A stretch of DNA of 64,000 nucleotides from Arbacia lixula (lineage: Eukaryota; Echinodermata; Echinoidea; Arbacioida; Arbaciidae): assembly GCA_963669155.1 (NCBI GenBank), contig OZ022597.1:10372811-10436810 (forward strand), given 5' to 3'. Shown in pieces: positions 1 through 13,600 of the stretch; the stretch's first letter is position 1, and each line of letters begins with the position of its first letter. The translations under genes and the position numbers were made by a program. A model generated the notes under the pieces. The model made no database searches. It saw only the letters and a list, made by a program, of their open reading frames with translations, and was not told the origin of the DNA.

Positions 1-133
1 GGGCATTTCATCAAAGGACTTGTCGGATATTTATCCGACAAGTTTGCTCTCGGCCAATAAGATGCAAGCATTTCAGTAGCTTATAACAGTTTGTCGGATA
101 AAACGTCCGACAAGTCCTTTGATGAAATGCCCC
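1..133. mobile_element. Palindromic MITE at the window edge
   Basis: Terminal inverted repeats (gggcatttcatcaaaggact and its reverse complement at 108-133) flank an inner pair built on cggat/atccg. No coding. It may extend left of the window. Confidence 0.7.
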
Positions 134-162
134 CCAGATTAGGGTCAATCCAAAGTATGCCA

Positions 163-478
163 CACTGTATGTTTCCCTATTGGTTTTGTGTGTATTACTT
201 TTGCAGAACTGCATTCACGGCACATACAGAGTTAATCCATTCTTCCTTGCAATTTCCCCCGCACAGTCTCCTTTGAGGTCGTACTACGGGGGGATACCTT
301 TCTTGGACTTGCGTGGGGTACACTGTGTGTTTCCCTATTGGTTTTGTGTGTATTACTTTTGCAGAACTGCATTCACGGCACATACAGAGTTAATCCATTC
401 TTTCTTGCAATTTCCCCCGCACAGTCTCCTTTGAGGTCGTACTACGGGGGGATACCTTTCTTGGACTTGCGTGGGGCA
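163..478 (+). repeat. 158-bp tandem duplication over the D1 acceptor
   Basis: Copy 1 (163-320) and copy 2 (321-478) are almost identical. Each holds intron, the ccgcacag acceptor and the first ~53 exon bases. Only copy 2 continues into the complete D1 exon. Confidence 0.92.
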
Positions 479-667
479 CGCCCGATGGATCGGACTATGA
501 CAGCTTGGAACTTGAAGTGAATGGTATGGATCCCTCCATTCATCCCGCTGATGCTCTGTCTGCAAATCTGACTAATCTCCAGCCGGGAGAGGAATACACT
601 GTCTCTCTTTACAAGATGCAGGACTCAAATCGTGGAGACATCATCACAGTCGGCACATTTCAGACCT
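425..667 (+). CDS. D1: FN3 domain exon with RGD in the FG loop
   Basis: The exon starts after the acceptor ccgcacag and ends at a gtaagt donor, phase 1 at both ends, 81 codons. LAWGTPDGSDYDS holds the B-strand Trp, and LQPGEEYTVSLY is the tyrosine corner. SNRGDII places an RGD (631-639) in the FG loop, where fibronectin III-10 carries its integrin-binding RGD. A second RGD (445-453) lies before strand B and is probably structural. There is one NLT sequon. The start is fixed by the acceptor, not by the first Met, which would drop the N-terminal strands. An upstream copy of the acceptor and first ~54 exon bases lies at 163-320. Confidence 0.9.
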
Positions 668-1616
668 GTAAGTCGGATCTAATTTTTCAACATGCTTGCC
701 TGCTTGACATACACATATTTGAGACCCACTCTGCCAGTACAACCCAAAACTTGTTCTAAGACGTATTTATTCAAATGAGCTATGCCATAGCACGATCATC
801 TCTATCGTCCCAGTGAATTAAAAGATGTATACAGAAATTATAACTTTTCCCATTATTACAAATCTGGTATGAAGACAAAGAGGAAAATCCAGACAATTCA
901 ATTGTGTTATTATTTTTAATTCACAAATGTATATAACAGCTGAGATAGATAGAGTCAGACACACATTGCTACTTAAGGGATGAAATATTGCATGGTTTTG
1001 AGATAGGCGTAAAGTGTTTATTGTGCCACGCACACTTTTTTTCCCTTTAGCCATTTTTGCGCAAATGCAGAGCCTAAGTTCAGTTTCAATAAAAATACCT
1101 TTGCCACTGAAGTAAGGATACTTGTGACATATCAAGGCATCAATTATGTGGTTGAAAGTGACGATCACAACCTTTTTGGAGATTTTATTTGCATGCTGAT
1201 ATAATCACTCAATGTGATTCCATGGAGTCCTCAATGTTTCGCCGTGACATCATGTTAAAGATGACATGGAAAGATGCATGTTGTGGATCACTAAAAGAGA
1301 TAGGAAAACGATTGAATGGATCAGAAGCATGACACAAGTCACTGACGTCATCCAGACTGTGAAACAGACTGTGAAACAAAATAATTGGGTCTGGGCTGGT
1401 CACCAACCTAAAACATCAGATGGACGGTGGACCAAGCTGGTCACTGAAGGGATACCAAGAAGTGGTACTAGGTACCCAGGAAGACAGAAAGTCAGGTGGA
1501 GAGATGAAAGTACACAATGTCTTGGTGTGACTCAGATGACAAAGACATGGGAAAGATCAGAGTGGCGTCACCTTGGAGAAGCCTTCACCCTGTAGTGGGT
1601 TGACAATGGCTTAGGG

Positions 1617-1661
<45 letters not shown>

Positions 1662-4600
1662 CATCAAGTAATGTAATCACTTGGCATAAATAATTACTCA
1701 AAATTAATGATAACTTACAGCTCAAAGGAATTGGCAAAGGGAAAGGGAAAGGGAAGAAAGGGAAGGACCCGCAGTTTTAAACCGCGGTATATTTTGTCCA
1801 GTTCACCATGAAGCAGGATGCTTCTTCCCTTTCTTCCCTTTCCCTTTCCCTATGCCAATTCCTTTGAGCTGTAGTGTAGCTCTCAAATTATCAAAAACAT
1901 GACATTTGAAATCATGCTTTTCTCTGTACTAAAACAACAAGGAGAGCAATTGAGTGACTATCATTCAAATGGAATCACTTGGAGGACACTTGCTTTGAAT
2001 TTGCACAAATGTTTTGGAATGCCATTCAGTTACCATGGACTTACTCAATTATACTACATATAGTTGTTAAAATTGACAATTCGATGCAGCAATTCCCTTC
2101 TTGTTGGCAATTTTATTGATGTGATGCTGACCTAGTAAAAGCACAGCGTGCAACATCATGTAACAACATGATGTTCCTCGCCTTAAATGCAAGTAACTTT
2201 TTTTAGGCATTTTTCGCTTCTTCTACTTTTGTTTTGTTATATTTTTATTATATGTGTAAATAAATGTTCTTCTTTTTGCCAACACCAACTGATGAATGAT
2301 ATGCAATATTTGTCTTCAAGTTTTAAAAAGTGATGATTCAAAATATTTGTGTCAATGTGGCAACCAATGTCAATGTCCAATGTCTTTACCAGGACTCTTG
2401 CACTAATGAATGAGCTACTCTTTTTCACCCATTGCCATTGTTGACCAGTGCCTGCCACAGTTGACTCGACCACCATCCGGTTTTCTGAGACCGATGGGAA
2501 TGTTACAGTGAGTTGGGACAGTCCATCAGGCACTGTGGACTACTACCAAGTGACCGTTGCTCCTGGAGACATTGTAGTGAATACAACAACGGGACAGATG
2601 GTTTCCTTCACTGAGCTGAATGTCTCAACAGAGTACAACATTAGCATTGTCTCTCTCACAGGGGGATTCATGTCTGCTGAATCCGATCATCAAAGGATAT
2701 TCACAGGTAAAGTCACAGGATAAACACAGATACAGTTGTAGGTTTAGTCACACAGGTGCAGTCACAGGAGAGTAAGAGGTATAGTCATAGTATAGTCACA
2801 GGATAGTCACAGGTATAGTTACAGGTATACGTGTATATGCAGATATTGTCACGCGTTTAGTCACATATATGAATGCAAGTAGAGTCACAGCTATAGTCAT
2901 AGGATAGTCACAGGCATAGTAACAGGGTAAATGCAGGTAATGTTACATGTGTAAATGCAGGTATAGTCACAGGTTTAGGCACACGTATAATCATGTGTAC
3001 AGTCACAGGAATAGTCACAGGATAGTGATAGGTATAGTTACAGGTATATGTGTATATTCAGGTATTGTCACACGTTTAGTCACAGATATGAATGCAAGCA
3101 AGGGCGGAAATCTTCCTGAAGGTGCAGGGGACATGTTTTTCCTCAAGAAGTAGCTAAGTGGGGGGGGGGGGGGGGGGGGGGACCAAAAACAATGGGGGGA
3201 CAATAGATGTTGAGTGGGTACAGGACTGAAAATGGTGGGGGGGGGGGAGGCATTTGATATTTTATGGGGTACAGGACTGAAAATAGTGGGGGGACATTTG
3301 ATATTGTGTCCCCCCTCTTCGAATTGGTGGGGGGGGGGGGGGGGGACAGGACCCCCCTGTCCCCCCAGGGATTTCCGCCCTTGAATGCAAGTATTGTCAC
3401 AGCTATAGTCACAGGATAGACACAGGGATAGTCACAGGGATAGTAACAGGGTAAATGTAGGTTTAAGTCACAGGTGTAAATGCAGGTATAGTCACAGGTT
3501 TAGTCACAAGTATAATCACATGTACAGTGCATAGTCACAGGAATAGTTACAGGAGAGTCACCAGCTTAGTCACAGGTATGAATGTGTCTCACTGATACAA
3601 ACAAGTTTTTACATGTAGCAGTGTAATCAGTAATCTGGACCTGATTTGAGTGGTCCTTTGTCAATGTTCATGACTATAGCAATGGAAGTAATGGATCGCA
3701 AGCAAAGGAGCTATATTTCTGTTTCTCTTTTCATCTGTGTATAATAATTTAGGTCCAGCCGCAGTGCAAAGCAGCCTTGTCCTCGAAACATATTCTATGA
3801 GTGTGACATTGAACTGGGATGCTGTGGATAACGCAGACCGGTACTCCATTGAAATCAAAGGTATTTGAGATTAATCTACTGATTAAAAGGTACCATGAGT
3901 ACATTGAGAAGACATGTATGATGGCGTTAATTACCGGTACCATGACTACTCAGATAACCGGTACCATGACATTAGTCTACCGAGATTACCGATACCATGG
4001 CAGAAATCTACTAAGATTACTTGGATTACTAGTAACCATGACATAAAGTCTACTGGGTTTACCGGTACCATGACATAAGTCTACTGAGATTACTGGTACC
4101 ATTACATAAATCTACTGGTATTACAGGTAGCATGACATTAGTATACTGAGATTACTGGGATTACTGGTAACCATGACATACAGTCTACTGGGATTACCGG
4201 TACCATGACATAAGTCTTCTGAGATTACCAGTACCATGACATAAGTCTTCTGAGATTACAGGTACCATGACATAAGTCTACTGGCATTACCGGTACCATG
4301 ACATAAGTCTACTGGCATTACCGGTACCATGACATAAGTCTACTGAGATTACCAGTACCGTGTTATAAGTCTACTGAGATTACCATTACCATTACATAAG
4401 TCTACTGAGATTACCAGTACCATGACATAAGTCTACTGAGATTACCGGTACCATGACATAAGTCTACTGGGATTACTGGTAACCATGACATAAGTCTACT
4501 GAGATAACTGATACCATGAAATGAGTCTATTGAGATTACCGATACCATGAAATGAGTCTATTGAGATTACCGGTACCATGACATAAGTTTACTGAGATTA

Positions 4601-7600
4601 CCGGTACCATGTGGTACTGTAAGTCTACTGAGATTACCGGTACCATGTTATAATTCTACTGAGATTACCGGTACCATTACATAAATCTACTGATATTACA
4701 CATACCATGCCATAAGTCTACTGGCATTACCGGTACCATGACATAAGTCTACTGGGATTACTGGTAACCATGACATGAGTCTACTGAGATAACTGATACC
4801 ATGAAATGAGTCTATTGAGATTACAGGTACCATGACAGAAGTCTACTGGCATTACCGGTACCATGACATAAGTCTACTGGCATTACCGGTACCATGACAT
4901 AAGTCTACTGAGATTACTGGTACCATTACATAAATCTACTGATATTACAGGTACCATGACATTAGTCTACTGGGATTACTGGTAACCATGACATAAGTCT
5001 ACTGAGATAACTGATACCATGAAATGAGTCTATTGAGATTACAGGTACCATGACATAAGTCTACTGGCATTACCGGTACCATGACATACGTCTACTGAGA
5101 TTACTGGTACCATTACATAAATCTACTGGTATTACAGGTACCATGACATAAGTCTACTGAGATGACAGGTACCATTACATAGATCTACTGGTATTACAGG
5201 TACCATGACATAAGTCTACTGGGTTTACCGGTACCATGACATAAGTCTACTGATGTTACAGGTACCATGACATAAGTCTACTGGGATTACTGGTAACCAT
5301 GATATAAGTCTACTGAGATAACTGATACCATGAAATGAGTCTATTGAGATTACCGGTACCATGACATAAGTCTACTGAGATTACAGGTACCATGACATAA
5401 GTCTATTGAGACTACTGCTACCATGAAATGAGTCTATTGAGATTACAGGTACCATGACATAAGTCTACTGGCATTACCGGTACCATGACATAAGTCTACT
5501 GAGATTACTGGTACCATTACATAGATCTACTGGTATTACAGGTACCATGACATAATCTACTGAGATTACCGGTACCGTGTTATAAGTCTACAAACATTGT
5601 TATACTTGTCCTCTTTTTGTCTCTCCTACCCTGTCAAGGTGATGGGACTATTGTTGCGCAAGAGACCCAGGCCAACACAAATTTCACCTATCATGGTCTG
5701 GAGATGAATACGATGTATACTGTGTGCATCATCGCCATTGACGACACAAGCGTTACAGGAATGCAATTGAATGGCCGCATCTTTACAAGAGAGTTCACCA
5801 CAGGTAAATATGCTACAGTGCGAGTCAGAAAAAAATGTTGCACCTTCTTACATACTCATATTAAAAATACAATAATAAATCATAATTCTTGTACCAGTGT
5901 CAGATAGAGTAATTCTTCCAGTCTTATTTGATACCACATGTGTGGGGAATCAGTAGTGAATTTATTGGATAGGAACAAAAAATGGGTGTGGGTGAAAACC
6001 CATTTGCGCCAACATCAACAATGCCTTGCCTGATTTGGATATTCCACTGCACAATAAGCTTGGCACAAATGGGTTTTGACACTTTTCCAAACAATGGCTG
6101 TTGTGCACTCAACCATAACAACAACACTAAAACAAATTTTACCAAGTGAAGAAGGAATAGTTTTTCAATCCAGACATTTTAGAAATTCTATTTAAATCCC
6201 ACAATCTCTTTAAAAAATACCTAATTTAAAAAGTGTAACATTTTTTCTGACTCGCCCTGTAGTACAAATTAGTCAACACATATGTACAACCTATTTGTTC
6301 ATTCCTGCTTACCATTATCAGTTTTGAAAATCCAATTTTAATCTTCTTAACTGGAGCCTCACACATTTACAGATAGGGTGCAGTATTAGTGGTTTAGTTA
6401 CATGAAACAGTGCAAATTAATCTGGAAACTGCATTTTTGTGCATATGATATATTTTGAGGCTTTGAAAAGGAGTTTCATTTGAATTCCCTTCGTGGAGGG
6501 AAGTCCAAGAGTTTGTTGAGGAAGATAACTTCCTAGTCATGTAAGTGTCGTTTATGCATCCCTCCACCAGTACAGTGTTCTATTCTTTCAAGTATTTTGA
6601 TACAACTACCACCAAACGAACAAATTGTAGACTGACACTTGTATGATTGATGATAATGATACTACCCACTCAGGTACTGAGCAGCGCAACTTCTGCGTAA
6701 TCTGTTGAACGCACAATATACGACAGGTTATGAATCAACTTTAAATGCCTTCAAAGGGTGCAATAACGCCACATCATTTTGGTTACTGCAGTTCCATGGC
6801 AATTTTAACCTCCTAACTTGATGAGTGATCACAAAGGGGAATTTAATGTGCGCGATGGGTTTAATCTAGCTTTCCTTCACGCTAGCATTTCTTTGTTCAT
6901 GGTCTCATTGCAGATATGACTTCTGTGAACATCACCATGCAAACCGCATCCGGTTTCACTTTAACGAATGTGCCAGATGATGCTTCTTTGCTCATTGACA
7001 ACGTGAGAGATGATGCGAGAGGTACTGGTGGAACCTTGGTTGTGGATGAACAACCTCCAGGACAGTGCTTTCTCCTTACGCTTGAAGATAGTGCTGGTGC
7101 CACTCTGGAGTTTTTAACAGCATGCACTTGTGAGTATTCCAAGGAAGTTCAAGTTTGGGCTTCCCAGGACGAAAAAACAGTAGAAGCCAGTAGAGAAAAA
7201 CTGTTCGAATTTCTCCTGGTTTCTACTGGAAATACATTTTCTGCTGGTTTGGATATGGAAAGTGAAATGATTTCCAGTAGAAACCATTAGAAAAATACCA
7301 GTAGAATATCAGTAGAAACCATTAGAATACCAGTAGAAACCATTAGAATACCAGTAGAATCCACTGGTTTCTACTGGTTTGATTTTGTATTTTTTTACAC
7401 TCCTTTTTCAAACCATTATATCTCACTGATTTATATTCGTTTCTACTGGTCTTCAATACCATTAGGCTCTGCTGGTTTCTACTGGTTTGAGTTTGCAGTT
7501 CCTCTTCAGACCAGTAGACTCTACTGGTCTCAGGAAAAGAAGTGGAAACCAGTATACGGTCTCTACTGTTTTCTACTGGTTTCAATGTGAATTTCGACCT

Positions 7601-10600
7601 GGGTTACAACTTCCTTTCAAAAAGGGATGAAGGCTTCAAGACATTGGCACTAGTCATTTGTCAATCTTTAAAAAGCTGTTACTTTTGGAGGCATTTTTAA
7701 TTTTCATGAATCTTGCAAATGAATGAAACTATTTCCCACAATATTCACGCTGATATTTGCCTTCCACCAGCATTACATACTATTGACAAAGTAAGTGAAG
7801 ATTAACATTAAAAACATAGTTTACCCTGAAGATATGGTGACATCAATAAAAGCAGAATAACATGAAATAAACATATTAGTGAAGGTTCAACGAAAGTTAG
7901 GATCTTTTGAAATGTCAATTTTGTGACGTTACATGAGAGGTGCTGAGACTCCCATACATGTACATTGTGTGCTGTATGATTCCATAAATTGCTCTTTTCT
8001 GTTTTAGACAACGGAATGATTTTTTCACAGAGGTATATGTGAAAAAATGTTTTTCTAAAATGCACAGGTAACAGGATGCATATCTTTCTGAGAAACTTTA
8101 AAAGAAATCTATACACAACATATGGGAGAGCACCTTTGCATGTGACGTCCCAAAAACAAAACTTCAAAAGATCATAACTTTCTTATCCTCTGACGAATTT
8201 TCATCAAACCTTCACTAATACATGTGTATGTTTTTGTCATGTGTCTGCTTTTATTAAAGTAAACTTATTTTCAGGATGAACTATCCCTTTAAAGTAGAAA
8301 TTATATATAATTTGAAAAATGGCTGTTTCTGGCTCTTATCACTTTGTTATCACCATTAAATGTCACATATTGTAGGGTAGCAGGGAGCATGGACACACTT
8401 CTAGTGCAGAGGGATTATAAGTACGATTAAAGATGGCCCGTCCCTTTTGCAAACATATCTGCAAACTTCATGAAAGTTTGCATATATTTAGCATGTATCT
8501 TTGGAATACCAACTGTGAAATCTTAAGGTCAGAGGTACTATAACTCCCATAGAATAAATGAAATCTAACTAGTTTTCACTGAGATTTGACTATTTTTGTG
8601 GTACGAAAACAGAAAGCTTGATCAATTATCGAAGATTATTTCCTCAAAACTGAATATTACGCTTTGTCAATTCCAGGGAAAGGTTGCATAGCCACTCTCT
8701 CTCAAATGATGACAAAGTCAGGGAACTTTCAGAATTAGGTCTGCAAAAGGGACGGGCTACCTTTAAGGCTGGGTCCAGGAGGTTCTTTGTTGTCACACGA
8801 ATGTGTCCTGAAGGAGAGTTAATGTGTACATACATGTTGGTACCGGGGTAATTCAGACTTACCCTGTCCTTTACTAAGTCCTCGTTTATGCACGTAGGCT
8901 TTTCTCCACTTTCCGTGAATAATAATGAGCAGCGCCCCCTGCGTAATATGCCGTACAGACAATAATTAAAGAAAGGGCATTTTATGAACTTCAAAATTTT
9001 TGTAGGGCTCAATGAAGCCCCTTCAGTTTTACTGCTGTTCCATGGCAAATTATGACATCGTACTAGACCACTCTTCACGAAGCCTGAGAATTCAAGCATT
9101 AAGCAATGTGTTAAACAGTTGCTTACATGTACAACAATCGGGTAAGTCTTGTGTTATTTTTGTGGATAATCAGGAGTCAGTTGTCCATTCACCATACCAC
9201 ATAATGGAAGAGTCCTCCCATAATGCACCACGCAGCAACATCCAGATCTTTCTTGCAGTTATGTTGGCTTCAGGTCTCATAAACTATCACCCCCGACCGG
9301 AAGCGGAAAGTACAAATAAGGCTGCGCGGTGCATCATGGAATGAATTTACGTGCATCTGGTATGAAGAATTCACCACGCCCTTATTCACCTCTGTTCATG
9401 TGTGAGGATTTCTTGTTTAAATTCCACAGTGCCGGCCCAGCCAACTATAACCGTATCCCGGGTGACGCCGACGAACTCCACCTTGATGGTCATCGTAGAT
9501 GTCCCCGAGGGTGGTTACGATGAGATCATCCTGCGGTATTACGAGACCGGGTCTTTGACAGACATCTCGATGATTAGTGAGAACACAACTATCAGCGATA
9601 CTCTCACTGGACTAGATGCATTCACAAACTACACATTAGAGGCCTTTGCAGTGTTTAACAGTCTGGAAAGCAGTGCAAAGCAGACATCTATCTTTACTGG
9701 TGAGGGGGATGTTTACTTTTCAAAAATTAGTTACTATGGGAACCGGGTATACTCACCTCCTGCAATCAGAAATGGGAATCTGGAATATCCAGTCCCGAAG
9801 AAAATACTGACATCAGCTTGTTTAATCTATGTGGGGTCCTTTTTCATGATATTTGAATGCCGTTGATGTTTGTTACCTATAATTCAATTGTTTAGCTACC
9901 GTTTAACCCATTTCCGTCCTTGAAAGAAAGATGTTTTATTTGCAAAAGTCATGAAACTGGGCAGGAATGAGTAGTATAACACTGACATAAATGAAATCTA
10001 ATTCGGTCGCACTTTTGCACAGATCCACAAAAGTCTTCTACATGTGAGTTAGAGTAGAAGAAAATCAATAATAGAACAATAGAGAGTATAAACACAAATG
10101 GCCACCATTTAAATAAAGGATTACCGTCCCCAGAGAGATTACTTCCTGCTTATTGTGAGCGAGCTCTTATAAAAAAAAACACCTTTTTTTCAAGCTCAAG
10201 TTTGCTTCCCGTTTGTCTCAACAAGAATGGTATTTCTGGTTTCAATTGAAAGCTTATATCATAACATAAACAAATTTATTACAGCTGAAACATGAATGAA
10301 AAGTTATACCCTTCAAAATGAAGAATGATAAAAGATAATGTCTGAAGTTAACAGTTTCCTTTACAAGCAAAGATATGTTATGTTAATAGCTACCTAATCA
10401 TTCCAAAATTTGAAACAAGTTATATGATCAGAAAGAGCAATTTAACTCTCTTTATCTTTTGTGCATAACATATTCAGAAATAACAATCATGAAGAAAGTT
10501 ATAGCCATTGATATGCAACACATTGGGTTCAGACGAGATAAAAATTGCACCCTCCAAAGTAAGCAGAGGTGTGTGAGTGGCAGAGGGGTGTGCGGCCTGC

Positions 10601-13600
10601 CGTATAAAGAGTTAATGCTTATTAACTTCTCAACAGATAAGAATACATAAGAATAAAATGGTTGCTATATGCTACATGCACTTTCTGTCTCATAGGCAAA
10701 TGTAGCGATCAGTGAAAAAAATACACGGGGGCTTGGGGCGATTTTGCCCCCGAAATGCTAAAAAGACCCCTGGAAAATGTAAAAAGAGCCCCCCAAATTC
10801 CCACAGACGCAATGTAAAATTGTAGCCAAATGGCCATTGTGCTCAAAAAGTAGCCCCCTCCCCCAAATTTTGAATTACCTATTTGACTGGTAGCGATTGA
10901 CACAGGACTATTGGTTGGTACTGAGAGGGTTGTCCCTGTGTGTCTTTGTGTCTCTCCCCTAGCTCTGAGCCCGCCGACAAACTTGCGTGTGACAGCCAGC
11001 TCCTACACCACTCTGGACATCGAGTGGGAGGCTGCCCCGGATGCACTGGCCTACAAGGCTGCTATCGCAGACGACAGTTCCACTGTTAGTGGCACGACAC
11101 ACAGCTTCATAGACTTGGAGTCTGGCGTCGACCACACTATCACCGTCGTCAGCACGCTAGGGGACGACGATTCGGTTGATAGCGAACCAGCGACAATCAT
11201 TGAAGCAACTGGTAAGTGCCGGCCAATGGACCTTTCACCTAATTGTCTGATTACTTCTTTAATAGCTGACTGCATTCAAATGCATTCAGCTCCATGCGTG
11301 TCAGTGCATGGATTGATTGCAATTATTGACAGCAGCTGACTGGAATTGATTGATTAATTTGTTTGATTTATTCATGAAAAAAAAAGCTTTTGTACATTAA
11401 AAAAGAAGAGTTCCTGCACATCAATGAAAAGAGCTTTATGTACCATATTTAAAGAACACTCATTCATTAGAAAAAGAAATTTTGCACATCAATAAAAGAG
11501 CTTACCGATATGAATTAAAGAACCCTCATCATAAAAAGAGCTCATATTCATCTAAAAAAAGAAATGTAAATGATAATAATAATAGAGCACATTTATAACG
11601 CACTTAATACTATGTTTCTAGGCGCTGTTGTTGCTGTGCTCTACTGTATATTAACCCTAATGCTCCCGGCGTATATCAAAACTTGTTATTACCGAGGGGG
11701 GGGGGGGGGGGTGAGGGGGCATTATGCCCCCCCTGAGACCTCGGCCATGGGTCGCCCGATTGCCTCAAATTTTTTCACAAGGGTCAAGAATTATGTAATG
11801 TACAAAGCTATAGGTAGATTTACGAATTTAAAGTCCTTTTATTTTTTTCTTTTTAATTAATTTATGCTAATTTATGTGAGAAAGTATAGATTTTGGTATT
11901 TCTCACTAAACAAAGCCTCAGGAATACCAATTTTTGGAAAAAATGTCTTTCATAACTCCCTCACCAATTCCTGAAAGAAAAAGATAGGTTGTGGTAATTA
12001 TTTGTTATATATTGTATTGTTTGTCAATTTTCTTCTTATTTTTTTTTTGTTTTTCGTTGAGTGTTTTTTTTGCTTTTTGACTAGATTACAACCACATTTC
12101 ATTTTATATTGCTTAAAAATACATTTGTATCAAACATTTCACTGTATGTATTTACATAAGATGGAAAAGCTCCTGATTTTGTGCATAGGGTTATGCACAG
12201 TCATATACAGAAATAGCAAAATTTCAATGACATGTGTTCGGTAAACATAATCTGACACCCGCACGGTACATGTAGGTCTGATTGCCATTATACTGTATTT
12301 GGTATCAAAATGTGCGGGAAGGATCAGAGAAAAAAGTCATGAAATTTTGTTTCGAAATATTTTAAGGCGTTAGGAAGTATCGACAAAAATTCAACGGGGG
12401 GGGGGGGGGGGGGTGCCATAATGGCCCCCCTCCCGGAAGTATTAGGGTTAAGCTGTTATTCTCGCAAGGGTTTTAATTTTTGCGAATTTCGTAAATCGCT
12501 GTAGGGTCGCTAATTTAACAACACGCGAGTATACACCACACAATGCTGCACGCGTACATAGCACCAGCACTATCAACCTCATATAATGGGGTACCGGCAC
12601 CGTATACTACAGGCGGTACGTGCGGTCAACCGTCATGCGCTCGCTAGATTACATAGCATGCCATGCCCCACACAATGGAGTGTCTCAATAGCAAGTGCAA
12701 AAACAGTTTGTTTTCTCCCACTTGTGTGTGTTTATCATCGCGGGCCTAGGAGCAGTGCATGCAGTATATAGCGCTTAGTGTCATTCGTGAAAACTACAAC
12801 CCGTGAAAATACCTGCAACCCCTTCATTTGAAAAAATATTTGTACATGAAAATATAGGCTTATACAATCCCAGGATGAAATAAAAAGTAACAACCAGTAG
12901 TGAAAAACCATTAGAATTTCTACTGGTTTGTACTGGTTTGAATATGGAAAGTGAAATGAATTCCAATAGAAACCTTTAGAAAAATACCAGTAGAATATCA
13001 GTAGAATCCACTGGTTTCTAATGGTTTCTACTGGTTTGAATTTGTATTTTTTACACACCTTTTTCAAACCATTAGATCTCACTGGTTTATATTGGTTTCT
13101 ACTGGTCTTCAATACCATTCTACTGGTTTCTATTGGTTTCTACTGGTTTGATTTTGCAGTTCCTCTTCAGACCAGTGAGCTCTACTGGTTTCAGAAAAAC
13201 TAGTAGAAACCAGTAAACCATCTCTACTGGTTTCTACTGGTGTGATTTTGCAGTTCTCCTTCAGAACAGTGAGCTCTACTGGTTTCAGAAAAACTAGTAG
13301 AAACCAGTAAACCGTCTCTACTGGTTTCTACTGGTGTGATTTTGCAGTTCTCCTTCAGAACAGTGAGCTCTACTGGTTTCAGAAAAACTAGTAGAAACCA
13401 GTAAACCGTCTCTACTGGTTTCTACTGGTGTGATTTTGCAGTTCTTCTTCAGAACAGTGAGCTCTACTGGTTTCAGAAAAAATTCCTCTTCAATTCCTCT
13501 TCAGACCAGTGAGCTCGACTGCTTTCAGAAAAACCAGAAAGAAACCAGTAGACGGTCTCTACTGGTTTCTACTGGTTTCTATGGGAATTTCGACCTGGGG

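Noticed and set aside
1266-1595. A possible small host gene
   Set aside because: Sequence pattern and GAT tail identify the end of a LINE.
3015-3412. Proline-rich minus-strand open frames
   Set aside because: They come from poly-G runs inside a transposon.
9700-10962. A missing short domain between D5 and D6
   Set aside because: The long/short rhythm would allow one, but no acceptor-bounded FN3-like frame was found.
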